NCBI RefSeq assembly: GCF_001870735.1
Contig: NZ_MORL01000012.1
Location: 62,001-126,000, forward strand
DNA: 64,000 bases
Direction: 5' to 3'
Source of the DNA: Arsenicibacter rosenii
Lineage (GTDB): Bacteria > Bacteroidota > Bacteroidia > Cytophagales > Spirosomataceae
The translations under genes and the position numbers were made by a program. The notes under the pieces were generated by a model, which saw nothing but the letters and a program-made list of their open reading frames with translations, ran no database searches and was not told where the DNA came from. Positions within the stretch are counted from its first letter, which is position 1; every line of letters starts with the position of its first letter. Shown here in pieces: positions 43,849 through 52,589 of the stretch.

Positions 43849-45153
43849 TTAATGGGTATTCAACGTACTATAACTCTGACTTTTAGTTGCTTGTGTAACA
43901 AAGTTGTCCGGTGTAATGCCTTTTCTGACAAACCAGGCCGTAACGAGGGTTGACAGGACAAAATAGCCCGCAATCAGGTAAAGGCCCTGCGGGAAATAGT
44001 GATTGAGGCCGAACCAGTCTCCCGTACTGAACAAGAGATAGCTGCCAAATGCATTCTTCAGGATCTCCCAGCCCAGTGCGTTCGGGTTGTGGTCCATTAA
44101 TTCGGTATAAGCATAGACCGTGAGGAAGATAAACCCGCCGTACAGGAAAATTCCGGGTACTTTTATCGTACCCAGATGCCCGAAAAAGTACATCAGAAAC
44201 AGCAGTGTGATGCCGAACTGAATCCATGACCAGACTTTCAGGGCGCCGGAGCTCTTCGACTCGTACTTTACATAGCCGTATAAATCATCAATTTTCTCAA
44301 CCGGATAGGTATCGGCTACATCGGCCGGTCGCCAGCCGGTCGGCATAAACCAGATCCGGAACTTGTCGCGGGTGTTTTGGGTACGCCATGCGTCTTTTGC
44401 CAGCAGCCACAAGTGCTGAAAATTGATTTTAACCGGATTCCAGGTGTTCGACGGGCGGGTAATGCCATAGACCGGCGGAACGTCGCGCAATTCTTCCTGA
44501 AATGTTCCGAAGAGCTTGTCCCAGAAAATGAATATCTGCGAGTGATTCCGGTCGAGATATTCCGGATTTATCGCATGGTGCACGCGGTGATGGGACGGGG
44601 TCACGAGAATTTTTTCCAGAAAGCCCATGCGGTCGATGTGCTGCGTGTGGTACCAGAACTGCGCAAAGAGGTGTAACGGGGCTACAATGCTGATAACCTG
44701 TGCCGGAACCCCCAGCACAGCCGCCGGTAACAGGAAAAACGTAAACAGGTTAACAAAAGACGAAATACTTTGCCGGAGCGCACAAGCCAGATTAAAGTCT
44801 TCGGAGCTATGGTGGATTGCGTGCTTGTTCCAGAAAAAGTTGATCTGATGCGCAATGCGGTGCACCCAGTACCCCTGAAAGTCCAGCACAAAAAAGGCGA
44901 TCAGGTAGGTCCAGATAGTTGCCTTAATGTCGAACACTGCCAGATGATCGACCATCCAGGTATAGGTCAGCAGCGAAATGCTCAGTCCCAGTACATCTTT
45001 TGTGACGTTGGTAACCCCCGAACTCATGCTCGAAATCATGTCCATGGTGCGGTAAGTATCCTTGCCGCGCCAGCGTCCATACCACATTTCGGCCAGTACG
45101 GCCACCAGAAAGATGGGCATCGCAATCAAAAGCACCTGTCCGTATAGTTCCAT
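43849..45153 (-). CDS. Sterol desaturase/fatty acid hydroxylase family membrane enzyme
   Basis: The 434-residue protein has several transmembrane segments and the eight-histidine di-iron motif set: HRIAHQ, HAIHHSS, HTQHIDRM and HHRVHHAINPEYLDRNHSQ. These bind two irons that activate oxygen for C-H hydroxylation or desaturation of lipids. The long C-terminal half with five extra hydrophobic segments resembles alkylglycerol monooxygenase (TMEM195-like) proteins more than short sterol desaturases. The substrate is likely a membrane lipid; which one is not shown. It has its own promoter-like sequence overlapping the end of the upstream gene. Confidence 0.9.
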   Translation of the reverse strand: MELYGQVLLIAMPIFLVAVLAEMWYGRWRGKDTYRTMDMISSMSSGVTNVTKDVLGLSISLLTYTWMVDHLAVFDIKATIWTYLIAFFVLDFQGYWVHRIAHQINFFWNKHAIHHSSEDFNLACALRQSISSFVNLFTFFLLPAAVLGVPAQVISIVAPLHLFAQFWYHTQHIDRMGFLEKILVTPSHHRVHHAINPEYLDRNHSQIFIFWDKLFGTFQEELRDVPPVYGITRPSNTWNPVKINFQHLWLLAKDAWRTQNTRDKFRIWFMPTGWRPADVADTYPVEKIDDLYGYVKYESKSSGALKVWSWIQFGITLLFLMYFFGHLGTIKVPGIFLYGGFIFLTVYAYTELMDHNPNALGWEILKNAFGSYLLFSTGDWFGLNHYFPQGLYLIAGYFVLSTLVTAWFVRKGITPDNFVTQATKSQSYSTLNTH

Positions 45154-45178
45154 TTTAGTCTGTTGGTATTATTTCAGA

Positions 45179-45209
45179 CAAAAATAGTGATTTTTCGGGG
45201 CTAGATAAA
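45179..45209 (-). promoter_or_regulatory. Bacteroidota-type promoter for the hydroxylase gene
   Basis: On the minus strand TTTA (45209-45206), 19 bases and TATTTTTG (45186-45179) fit the TTTG/TAnnTTTG consensus with one mismatch. Transcription would start about 20 bases before the ATG at 45153. Confidence 0.45.
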
Positions 45210-46127
45210 GTATTTACGGATGGCTTTGGGGTAGTCAGGTATAGCCAGTTCGGGTTCGGCAATCTCCGGATGCCACATTTTTTCCCATTCGAAACTGTAA
45301 AAACCGGTATAGCCATCGTTGCGGAGGGCTGTAATCGCCTCCTGCAAAGGTGCATCGCCCTGGCCTAACAGAACGTATTGGTGCGTGTTACCCGTTACGC
45401 GTGCGTCTTTGACATGGACGTGCCGGATGTATTTTTTGAGCGTTTTATGCACCGCTGCGGGGGCCTCTCTGCCCTCCACCCACATATTGAAAATATCCCA
45501 GATCAGCCCGACGTTAGGGTGTTCGGCCTGGCCCATAATACGGGTCAGGTAGTTGGTGGTGACCAGTTCGCCATGCGATTCGAGGAGCACCTGTACCTTG
45601 CTGCCTTTGGCGTGATTACCCAGTTCAAGCAGCCCCTGACTGATAAGGCCAAGCGTTTTCTCCCGGTCCTGATCCTTGGGCAGGCTATCCGGAAACACCC
45701 GCACAAACGGGCAGTCGAGCTGCTGAGCCATATCAATAAACCGGCGGGCTTCGTCCAGGTTTTTCTGCCGTTTGGCCGGGTCGGCGTGGTGCATCTGGGC
45801 CGACGAGCCAAGGTCGCAGACGCTCAGCTTCCGGTCTCTGAACCGGCGCAGCGTAGCCGACAATGCGGCCGGACTGCTGAATTCAGGGCGTTTGCTCAGA
45901 TCGAGCTCGCCTTCCAGTCCCCGGATTTCTACGGCGTCGTAGCCACTGTCGGCCGCCGTTTTCAGGATGGTATCGAGCGACCATTTCGGGCAGCCCAGCG
46001 TCGAAAAAGCCAGCCGGGGGGTAGCCAATGGTGCAGGCCGCGCCAGCGATAGGGTAGGGCCGCTTTGCAGGGCCGCGGCTCCTGCCAGTCCCAGTGTTGT
46101 CTGGAGAAAATGTCGCCGTGAATGCAT
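45201..46127 (-). CDS. Exported TIM-barrel sugar isomerase/epimerase-like protein
   Basis: The 308-residue protein starts with a Tat-like signal (MHSRRHFLQTTLGLAGAAAL), then an AP-endonuclease-2/xylose-isomerase-type barrel (about 40-305). Visible are TLGCPKWSLD, YDAVEIRGLEGE, LLESHGELVTT, GLIWDIFNMW and HVHVKDAR with likely metal ligands, and SFEWEKMWHPEI near the end. Such proteins isomerise or epimerise sugars or inositols, here probably in the periplasm. It is 25 bases downstream of a GMC oxidoreductase gene, a pairing common in Bacteroidota and suggestive of a periplasmic sugar or polyol oxidation pathway. Confidence 0.85.
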   Translation of the reverse strand: MHSRRHFLQTTLGLAGAAALQSGPTLSLARPAPLATPRLAFSTLGCPKWSLDTILKTAADSGYDAVEIRGLEGELDLSKRPEFSSPAALSATLRRFRDRKLSVCDLGSSAQMHHADPAKRQKNLDEARRFIDMAQQLDCPFVRVFPDSLPKDQDREKTLGLISQGLLELGNHAKGSKVQVLLESHGELVTTNYLTRIMGQAEHPNVGLIWDIFNMWVEGREAPAAVHKTLKKYIRHVHVKDARVTGNTHQYVLLGQGDAPLQEAITALRNDGYTGFYSFEWEKMWHPEIAEPELAIPDYPKAIRKYFI

Positions 46128-46152
46128 AAGGAGTTGATCGTTTTTGATCGTT

Positions 46153-47880
46153 TTAAAGTTTACCGGATTTCAGTTGTTTCACGGCATAATGAGCGGCCCG
46201 CGCCGTGAGGGCCATGTAGGTCAGTGACGGATTCTGCGTAGAGGTGGAGGTCATGCAGGCCCCGTCGGTGACAAACACATTCGGACAGGCATGGAGCTGG
46301 TTCCAGCGGTTCAGCATGGACGTTTTCGGATCATGCCCCATCCGGACACCACCCATTTCGTGATTTTCGTTGCCGGGCCTGCGCTGCGTATCGACCGTCC
46401 GGATGTTGGTAAAGCCGGCTTTGGTGTACATCTCCGTAAACTGCTCAAAAAAGTCGTTCAGGATTTTTTCGTCGTTATCGTCATACGCTACATGGACCCG
46501 TAGCTGTGGCATCCCGAACGGATCTGTCAAAGTACTGTCGGTGTAAACGCGGTTAGTGGCCTTCGGAATGGTTTCGGCCATCATGTTAGAGCCGATGTTC
46601 CAGCCGTTCCACGACCGTTTGTTCAGGTTTTCCTTCAACGTTTCGCCCCAGCCCGACTGATCCCGTCTGGCCGGCCGGTCGGCGGAAAACGTAGCGGCAT
46701 AGCCCCGCAGAAACCCGGATGCCGGACCGCTCGTTTCCTGCTTGTGGAGATTCCGGAAGCGGGGAATGTAACAGCTGTTCGGGCGTTGCCCGTCGGTTGC
46801 CGAGTCGAGCTGCCCGTCATAGCTGGCGTAAATACGTCCGCGGTAACTGTGAAACGCCACAAAGCGGCCAAGTATGTCGTGGTCGTTGCCCAGCCCCGCC
46901 GGAAAGCGGTTCGAAGTAGAGTTCAGCAGAATCAGACTGGTATTGAGGGCCGAAGCGTTTAGGAAAATAATTTTGGCATAGTATTCCGTCATGCCGAGGG
47001 TTCGGGCGTCAATCACCCGTACGCCGACGGCTTTTTTCTTTTGTTCGTTATAAATCACCGAATGCACTACCGAATGGGGTTGCAAGGTCAGATTGCCGGT
47101 GCGTTCGGCCCAGGGTAAGGTTGAGGAGTTGGTACTGTAATAGCCGCCATAGGGACATCCGCGCTCGCACAAGGTCCGGTGCTGACACTGTCCGCGGCCT
47201 TGCTGGCTGTGAATGGCGGCGGGCTTTGTCAGGTGTGCCGCCCGCCCCATGATAACAAAGCGGTCGGTATAGTTTCTGGCCACCTGATTCCGGAAATATT
47301 TCTCGACGCACGACATTTCGTGGGGCGGCAGAAATTCGCCGTCGGGCAGATTGGGAAGGCCGTCTTTATTGCCGGTTATCCCCGCAAACCGTTCGACGTG
47401 GCTATACCAGGGTGCGAGATCGGCATAGCGGATGGGCCAGTCAACGGCATAGCCGTCGCGGGCAGGCCCTTCAAAGTCAAAGTCACTCCAGCGCTGGGTC
47501 TGCCGCCCCCAAACCAGCGACCGGCCGCCCACCTGATAGAAATGAATCCAGTCGAAGGGCGTCTCCTGTATGTAAGGGTGTGTACTGTCTTTAGCGTAGA
47601 AATGAATCGTATCTTCCCGGAAAGCGTAGTGGCGGCTGGCGATCGGGTACTCTTTTTTGATTAGCGCCGGAACTTCGGTCAGGTGCGGAAACTCCCATGG
47701 TGACTGCATGGCCGTTGGGTAATCGGTGACGTGTTGTACAGGCCGCCCGCGTTCCAGCACCAGCGTTTTCAGTCCTTTTCCGGTTAATTCTTTGGCCGCC
47801 CAGCCCCCGCTGATACCGGTGCCCACCACGATGGCATCATAGGTGCGGTCTTTAACACTATCTAGATTCAAATAAGCCAT
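46153..47880 (-). CDS. GMC-family FAD oxidoreductase
   Basis: The 575-residue enzyme has the FAD fold GTGISGGWAAKEL at the N-terminus, a Cys-rich segment (GRGQCQHRTLCERGCPYGG, about 229-247) and the GMC C-terminal domain with NHEMGGVRMGHD and QNPSLTYMALTARA. GMC enzymes oxidise alcohol groups of sugars or polyols. Bacteroidota homologues often work with a small gluconate-2-dehydrogenase subunit 3 that carries the Tat signal; no such gene is next to this one. It heads a pair with the TIM-barrel protein. No own signal peptide is visible. Confidence 0.9.
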   Translation of the reverse strand: MAYLNLDSVKDRTYDAIVVGTGISGGWAAKELTGKGLKTLVLERGRPVQHVTDYPTAMQSPWEFPHLTEVPALIKKEYPIASRHYAFREDTIHFYAKDSTHPYIQETPFDWIHFYQVGGRSLVWGRQTQRWSDFDFEGPARDGYAVDWPIRYADLAPWYSHVERFAGITGNKDGLPNLPDGEFLPPHEMSCVEKYFRNQVARNYTDRFVIMGRAAHLTKPAAIHSQQGRGQCQHRTLCERGCPYGGYYSTNSSTLPWAERTGNLTLQPHSVVHSVIYNEQKKKAVGVRVIDARTLGMTEYYAKIIFLNASALNTSLILLNSTSNRFPAGLGNDHDILGRFVAFHSYRGRIYASYDGQLDSATDGQRPNSCYIPRFRNLHKQETSGPASGFLRGYAATFSADRPARRDQSGWGETLKENLNKRSWNGWNIGSNMMAETIPKATNRVYTDSTLTDPFGMPQLRVHVAYDDNDEKILNDFFEQFTEMYTKAGFTNIRTVDTQRRPGNENHEMGGVRMGHDPKTSMLNRWNQLHACPNVFVTDGACMTSTSTQNPSLTYMALTARAAHYAVKQLKSGKL

Positions 47881-47931
47881 AGTCGGGTGATTGATCGTCT
47901 CTGGTAAAAGAATCCATCACCCGAAAAATAA

Positions 47932-50199
47932 TCATGGCTTCGTACTGCCTGACTCGTTTATGATGTCAATGGCCTTCCGCATCAGCTCATCGTGGCCGCT
48001 GCGGATGCCCTCAATAGTCGGTTTAACCATCACATCCGGCACAATGCCGATACGTTGGGTTTCCCGGCCATCGGGATAATAAACGCCAATGCCCGAGATA
48101 GCCGTTGAAATAGCACCCGGCAGGTAGAACTGGGAGATATTACCGTCGGCACCGGCCGTCTGACTGCCAACAACTACTACATTGGGCGATGCCCGGAAGG
48201 CCATGGTGGTATATTCGGCGTTGCTCTGCGACAGTTCGTTCACCAGAATCACTACTTTCCCCGGAAAATGCGCTCCGCCTTTTTTACCCACATTGAGCGG
48301 AGAAGACATCATGAACAAGCCGGGGTTGGCAATGCTGCCATACGAAAACTTAACAAATGGGGTTGGTTTGTCAACGAAGTAATTGCCCAGCGTGAAAACA
48401 ATAAAATCAGCCGGGTAGCACCGCATATCGACAATAATGCCTTTTGCGTTGGCCGTCGCTTTCTGGATGGCCGGAACGTGGCTGTTTTTGATTCTGGCCG
48501 GGAAAATCAGTCCGATAGACCCGGGCAACATCCGGAAGCTGGTATCGTGCGGGACGCTCATCCAGTCAAGATTCAGGTTCATCGGCAGTTCATTTCTGAG
48601 GTACCGCTTAACGGCTAATGTCATCGGCTTTCCGTCGCGGGTGATACTTACGTCGACCTCCGCTGAACTGCCGCGCAACAGGTCCTGTGCCATATTACGG
48701 AGCCGCGTCGGTTCGTTAGAGCCCTGATAATAAGGGAATTTTTGCTTTACCCAGTCAGCAATCGTCTGTTTATCAATGTGGGTAATTACATCGCCTGTCT
48801 TAAGACCGGATGCCGCTCCTTTTTCCGGATGGTAATACCCTGTTACAACCGCCTGATTGTCGACAAACCGTGCCTGTACCGGTGCGCGGTAAAGACCTTT
48901 CCATTTATCCAGCGCAGGACTATTCCCCCAGATACCGGCATGGGAGTCCTGTACGCGGGCAATGAGGGCCATGGTGGCCAGCGTATAGGCTTCGGCGGTA
49001 TTGGCCATGGCAAACACGGGGATAAACTCATCCAAAACAGCAGGCCAGTCTTCTTTGATCAGGTGACGATAGGGGAAAAAATACTGAATAATATTCCAGT
49101 ACCGGAACAGGCTCAGCATCCGTAGCCCGCCATCGGTCGGGTTCATGCCCGGGTACGTATCTTCATGCTGAAACTGTGGATTCTGCACCCCGGGAACGAG
49201 CGATATGTAATAATTCCGTCCGCTGTTCCGGTGTTGATAAACCTCGTTTAACCGGAGACTCAGGGTTGGTGAAAACAGTTTATTGTCGTTGAGCCAGCGA
49301 AGGTCAGGGGTTAATACGACATCATCAATACGGCTGGTATCCGTGCCCTTGTCGGCAGGGAGAGGGCCGAGTTTATCGAGCCAGACAGTCAGTAGCTTGC
49401 TGCGTTCGTCGGCCGAGGCAGCCTCCAGTACAGACGGCAAAATCCGGAACAGTTCGTTGTCCCAGTTATAATCACCGGCAGCCACGGCCGGATGGTGGTA
49501 TTTGAGAAAGCCCCAGACACGGCCCAGCACGGCCAGGTTGGCAATCTGCTGTTTGGTCGGCACGCCCAGACTGATGGTGGTTCCTTTCCGGAAAGCCGTA
49601 TCCTGCAACGCCTTCACCTGCCGTTCGGCGTTCAGTTTGATGGCCGACATATCCGCCCCGTCGACCTTGAGCGTCAGATTGTCGAACCAGACGGTGCCTT
49701 CGCCGGAGAGCAGGCCGCCAATGTAAATCTGCTCGCCGTCTTTGGGCAGTTTCAGCTTAATCGAATACAGTTTCCAGTCGGCGGTGCCTTTGATGTTCTG
49801 TTTCTGCATGTTATCGAACTCCAGAACACCGCGGGTGCCGTCGATCCGCATCCAGAGTCCCGCATAACCGGTAACAAAGCTGGTTTTGATATAGCCGCTC
49901 AATTCAATCTCCTTACCGCTGAAATTAGCCGGTATAACAAAGGAAAAGGCTTTAAACGACTGTGCTTTGGCATCAGGTGCCGACTGGAGCCGGAGCGAGT
50001 AGCTCCCTTCCTGACGCACTAATGAGTCAAGGTACATTTTATAGCCCTCGACCTCGCCGGAGCTCCATTCGGCGGGCAAACCGGTATTACCGGCTTTTCG
50101 TTCGAAACCAAGGTTGGTCGGAAACTGAGCAAAAGTCCGGTTACCGGAAAGACAGCAGAAACAAAAAAGCAGGAGGTAACGCAAACGTGATAAAGGCAT
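47932..50199 (-). CDS. Exported S41-family peptidase
   Basis: From the ATG at 50199 the protein is 755 residues with a signal peptide (MPLSRLRYLLLFCFCC to TFA). Residues about 30-180 form a carbohydrate-binding-like beta domain (NLGFERKAGNTGLPAEW), followed by a helical region (about 200-370). A PDZ-like stretch (about 470-545, GLKTGDVITHIDKQTI) leads to the S41 protease core with the likely nucleophile Ser in VNELSQSNAEY and GSQTAGADGN. S41 (C-terminal processing/tricorn-type) peptidases degrade or process envelope proteins. It acts outside the cytoplasm. It is a single gene with the DUF4405 gene divergently placed upstream. Confidence 0.88.
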   Translation of the reverse strand: MPLSRLRYLLLFCFCCLSGNRTFAQFPTNLGFERKAGNTGLPAEWSSGEVEGYKMYLDSLVRQEGSYSLRLQSAPDAKAQSFKAFSFVIPANFSGKEIELSGYIKTSFVTGYAGLWMRIDGTRGVLEFDNMQKQNIKGTADWKLYSIKLKLPKDGEQIYIGGLLSGEGTVWFDNLTLKVDGADMSAIKLNAERQVKALQDTAFRKGTTISLGVPTKQQIANLAVLGRVWGFLKYHHPAVAAGDYNWDNELFRILPSVLEAASADERSKLLTVWLDKLGPLPADKGTDTSRIDDVVLTPDLRWLNDNKLFSPTLSLRLNEVYQHRNSGRNYYISLVPGVQNPQFQHEDTYPGMNPTDGGLRMLSLFRYWNIIQYFFPYRHLIKEDWPAVLDEFIPVFAMANTAEAYTLATMALIARVQDSHAGIWGNSPALDKWKGLYRAPVQARFVDNQAVVTGYYHPEKGAASGLKTGDVITHIDKQTIADWVKQKFPYYQGSNEPTRLRNMAQDLLRGSSAEVDVSITRDGKPMTLAVKRYLRNELPMNLNLDWMSVPHDTSFRMLPGSIGLIFPARIKNSHVPAIQKATANAKGIIVDMRCYPADFIVFTLGNYFVDKPTPFVKFSYGSIANPGLFMMSSPLNVGKKGGAHFPGKVVILVNELSQSNAEYTTMAFRASPNVVVVGSQTAGADGNISQFYLPGAISTAISGIGVYYPDGRETQRIGIVPDVMVKPTIEGIRSGHDELMRKAIDIINESGSTKP

Positions 50200-50349
50200 G
50201 TGGTGCAAAACTGGTTTTGTTATATTGTGTGAAGATGCTACTTAACCCCGGAAGGGTTGTGATTGACGCTGTTAATTTAACGTTTCTTATGATTTGTCCG
50301 GGGCAGAAGCGGACAAACGGGGCTTCGGTTATTTTAATGGCTGCTGCGC

Positions 50350-50380
50350 TTTGCCAGGGTATTGGTAACCCATACATTTG
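50350..50380 (+). promoter_or_regulatory. Consensus Bacteroidota promoter
   Basis: TTTG (50350-50353), 19 bases and TACATTTG (50373-50380) match the TTTG-N19-TAnnTTTG consensus of the group exactly. Start of transcription is expected near 50387, 25 bases before the ATG at 50412. Confidence 0.75.
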
Positions 50381-50411
50381 TGGCTGTACATAACCTAACA
50401 TCCTGTTACCT

Positions 50412-51098
50412 ATGAAATCTAAGCATTTTGTCAGCCTTTCGGTGGCTGCCAGTTTTGCCGTGCTGGCTACAACCGGTTTATTAATTTATTTCGGTCAGGG
50501 CAATCACATTATCGATCATACCCATGCCTGGATGGGTATTTTGTTTTTCAGCGGCGCTGTTTTTCATATCACCAACAACTGGGCTTCTATAAAGGGGTAT
50601 TCAATCAACCGGAAAGGGGGCGGGCTTAAGCGGGAGCTGATCATTCCGGTGCTGGTTGTAGCTCTGTTTACGACCGGTATTGCCGCCGACTGGCCGGTGT
50701 TCAAAGATCTGGCTAATGCCGGTAAAAAGCTGTTCGGGCCGAAGCGGAAGGAGCGGGGCCTCTCACAGGCCGCTGCCGATTCCATTGCCCGGAAAGTGAC
50801 CGCTGATTTCCAGAAAGCCATGACGGCCGGAGATACCGCCTCGCTTGCCAGGCTGCTGACAGACAAAGCGCTGGTGAATACCGGCGACAGCACATTTAAA
50901 ACAAAGGCCGATGTGCTGGCACTGCCTGCCGCCACCGGAACCGCGGCCGTACAGGTTGACCAGGCCACAATGGTGGACGAAAAAGTAATTGTATCAGCAG
51001 GCACCGTGAGTGCCGGGGCCGGTAAAAAGCCATTTACCGGCGTACTGAACGAAGCCGGCGGAAGCTGGAAAATTGCTGCCTGGCAGGTGTCGCAGTAG
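50412..51098 (+). CDS. DUF4405 membrane protein fused to an NTF2-like domain
   Basis: The 228-residue protein has two transmembrane helices with histidines in and between them (FGQGNHIIDHTHAWMGI and FHITNNW, about 9-58), typical of the DUF4405 heme-b-like membrane module. A third helix (about 77-96) is followed by a soluble domain (about 118-228) resembling NTF2/SnoaL-like nuclear-transport-factor folds (KVTADFQKAMTAGDTASLARLL, GGSWKIAAWQV). It probably sits in the inner membrane with the soluble domain in the periplasm. The reaction or ligand is unknown. It has a very good promoter and a strong terminator, so it is monocistronic. Confidence 0.72.
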   Translation: MKSKHFVSLSVAASFAVLATTGLLIYFGQGNHIIDHTHAWMGILFFSGAVFHITNNWASIKGYSINRKGGGLKRELIIPVLVVALFTTGIAADWPVFKDLANAGKKLFGPKRKERGLSQAAADSIARKVTADFQKAMTAGDTASLARLLTDKALVNTGDSTFKTKADVLALPAATGTAAVQVDQATMVDEKVIVSAGTVSAGAGKKPFTGVLNEAGGSWKIAAWQVSQ

Positions 51099-51122
51099 GT
51101 ATAAGTGTAATTCATGGATCTG

Positions 51123-51148
51123 AAGCATGCCGGGCGACCGGCATGCTT
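51123..51148. terminator. Bidirectional terminator between convergent genes
   Basis: AAGCATGCCGG (51123-51133) and its complement (51138-51148) flank a GCGA loop, with TT at one end and AA at the other. It sits between two convergent stops and can serve both. Confidence 0.75.
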
Positions 51149-51150
51149 TG

Positions 51151-51978
51151 TTATAACCCCTTCACAATCGCCATGACCAGATTCGCGGAGTTGGCTGCGG
51201 CAACGCTCAGGAAAGCGTACATATCGCGGCGGGCGTTGCTGTTGGCTTTGTCGCTCATGCTCCGGATCACCAGACACGGCACATGCAACTGATGACAGAC
51301 CTGCGCCACGGCCGCTCCCTCCATTTCTGTCGCGTCGGCCTGAAAGTCGGTACGCAGCCGGTTAACCAGCTCTTCAGAAGCCACAAACTGATCACCCGTA
51401 ACAACGGTCCCTGTCATTACCGACGGGGGGCGCGAAGCACCGGGAATCGGGGCAAAGGCCATCGACCGGGCTACGGCCTGCGCCCTGAGCAGCAGGATGG
51501 AGTCGGCGGGGAAATACGCCGGATTCAGTTGCCGGTTGATGGGGTTCCGTGTCCGGAAGTTGGGTTGCTGGTCGGCCGTTAAGGTGCGGTAGTCGTAATA
51601 GCCGGTCTGTCGCGAAATAACCAGATCGCCGGGCTGTAACGATGGATGGAGGCCACCCGCAATACCCGTAAATAGCACCGACGTGGGGTGGAAATAGGTT
51701 AGCAGCAGGGTGGTGGTCATAGCGGCATTCACCTTGCCGACTCCCGTTTCGGCAACCACCACCTGCTTCCCGCCCAGGTCGCCTGTTGTGAAGCGTATGC
51801 CTTCGATTTCGCGTATTACCGGTGAATGCAGGGATTCAATCACCAGTTTTACCTCCGCATCAAATGCACCCAGCAAGCCTATAACGGGGGCGGCCTTTCC
51901 GGTAGGTTGGGCCTTGCTTTCCGGAGCGCTGGTGAGCGTAACCAGAACAATACTGAGAACGGATAAGAATCGGCGCAT
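51151..51978 (-). CDS. Exported MTA/SAH nucleosidase-like enzyme
   Basis: The ATG at 51978 gives a 275-residue protein with a signal peptide (MRRFLSVLSIVLV to SKAQ) ahead of a complete nucleosidase domain. The residues needed for catalysis in E. coli MTAN are present: Glu in FDAEVKL, Glu in TEMEGAAVAQVCH and Asp in RSMSDKAN. The family hydrolyses 5'-methylthioadenosine and S-adenosylhomocysteine to adenine and a sugar, normally in the cytoplasm. Export is unusual and suggests scavenging of nucleosides in the periplasm or an altered substrate. Single gene. Confidence 0.88.
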   Translation of the reverse strand: MRRFLSVLSIVLVTLTSAPESKAQPTGKAAPVIGLLGAFDAEVKLVIESLHSPVIREIEGIRFTTGDLGGKQVVVAETGVGKVNAAMTTTLLLTYFHPTSVLFTGIAGGLHPSLQPGDLVISRQTGYYDYRTLTADQQPNFRTRNPINRQLNPAYFPADSILLLRAQAVARSMAFAPIPGASRPPSVMTGTVVTGDQFVASEELVNRLRTDFQADATEMEGAAVAQVCHQLHVPCLVIRSMSDKANSNARRDMYAFLSVAAANSANLVMAIVKGL

Positions 51979-52121
51979 AGCAGGTTGATAAAGTTGAATA
52001 GACATCAGAACCGGACCACTAAAATAGGATTCTTAACAAAGCCGGACAACCCGGGTTGAAGAAAGATGACGTTTCAGGAGAATCGTCGGGTTTGGCAAGA
52101 ACGTATTAACAACAGAAAACC

Positions 52122-52589
52122 ATGCATACGAACAACAGTCTGGTAAGAGAGGTCGGAACGGCCATCGGAGTCGGGGTACTGGCGGGCCTGGCCGGCACAC
52201 TGGCAATGACCGTTTCGCAAATGATCGAAATGAAGCTGACCGAACGGAAGCCAAGCACAGTACCGGCCGATGCTGTCGCAAAGGTGCTTGATGTGAAACC
52301 GACCAATAAGCAACAGAAAGAAAAAGTATCTCAGGAAGTACACTATACCTACGGCACCACCTGGGGAATTCCGCGCGGACTGCTGACGCTGGCAGGCCTG
52401 AAGGGCTGGGAAGCGACACTGGCGCATTTTGTTGCTGTTTGGGGGACCGAACAGATCATGCTTCCGAACCTGAAACTGGCTCCCCCTATAAACGAAGAAG
52501 AGCCTCAGGCCATTGCGACCGACGCTCTTCATCATGCGGTATATGCCATTGCGACCGGGCTCGTCTACGATGCCATCGATCAGAGCTAG
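52122..52589 (+). CDS. Small membrane protein of unknown function
   Basis: The 155-residue protein has a hydrophobic segment at about residues 10-30 (REVGTAIGVGVLAGLAGTLA), a charged middle with a likely short loop, and further moderately hydrophobic helices near 95-115 and 130-150. No family is recognised; the pattern AGLAGTLAMT and HHAVYAIATGLVYD recalls small membrane proteins annotated as DUF1440-like, but the match is not secure. It is monocistronic, and its end overlaps the convergent ABC exporter gene by four bases. Confidence 0.62.
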   Translation: MHTNNSLVREVGTAIGVGVLAGLAGTLAMTVSQMIEMKLTERKPSTVPADAVAKVLDVKPTNKQQKEKVSQEVHYTYGTTWGIPRGLLTLAGLKGWEATLAHFVAVWGTEQIMLPNLKLAPPINEEEPQAIATDALHHAVYAIATGLVYDAIDQS

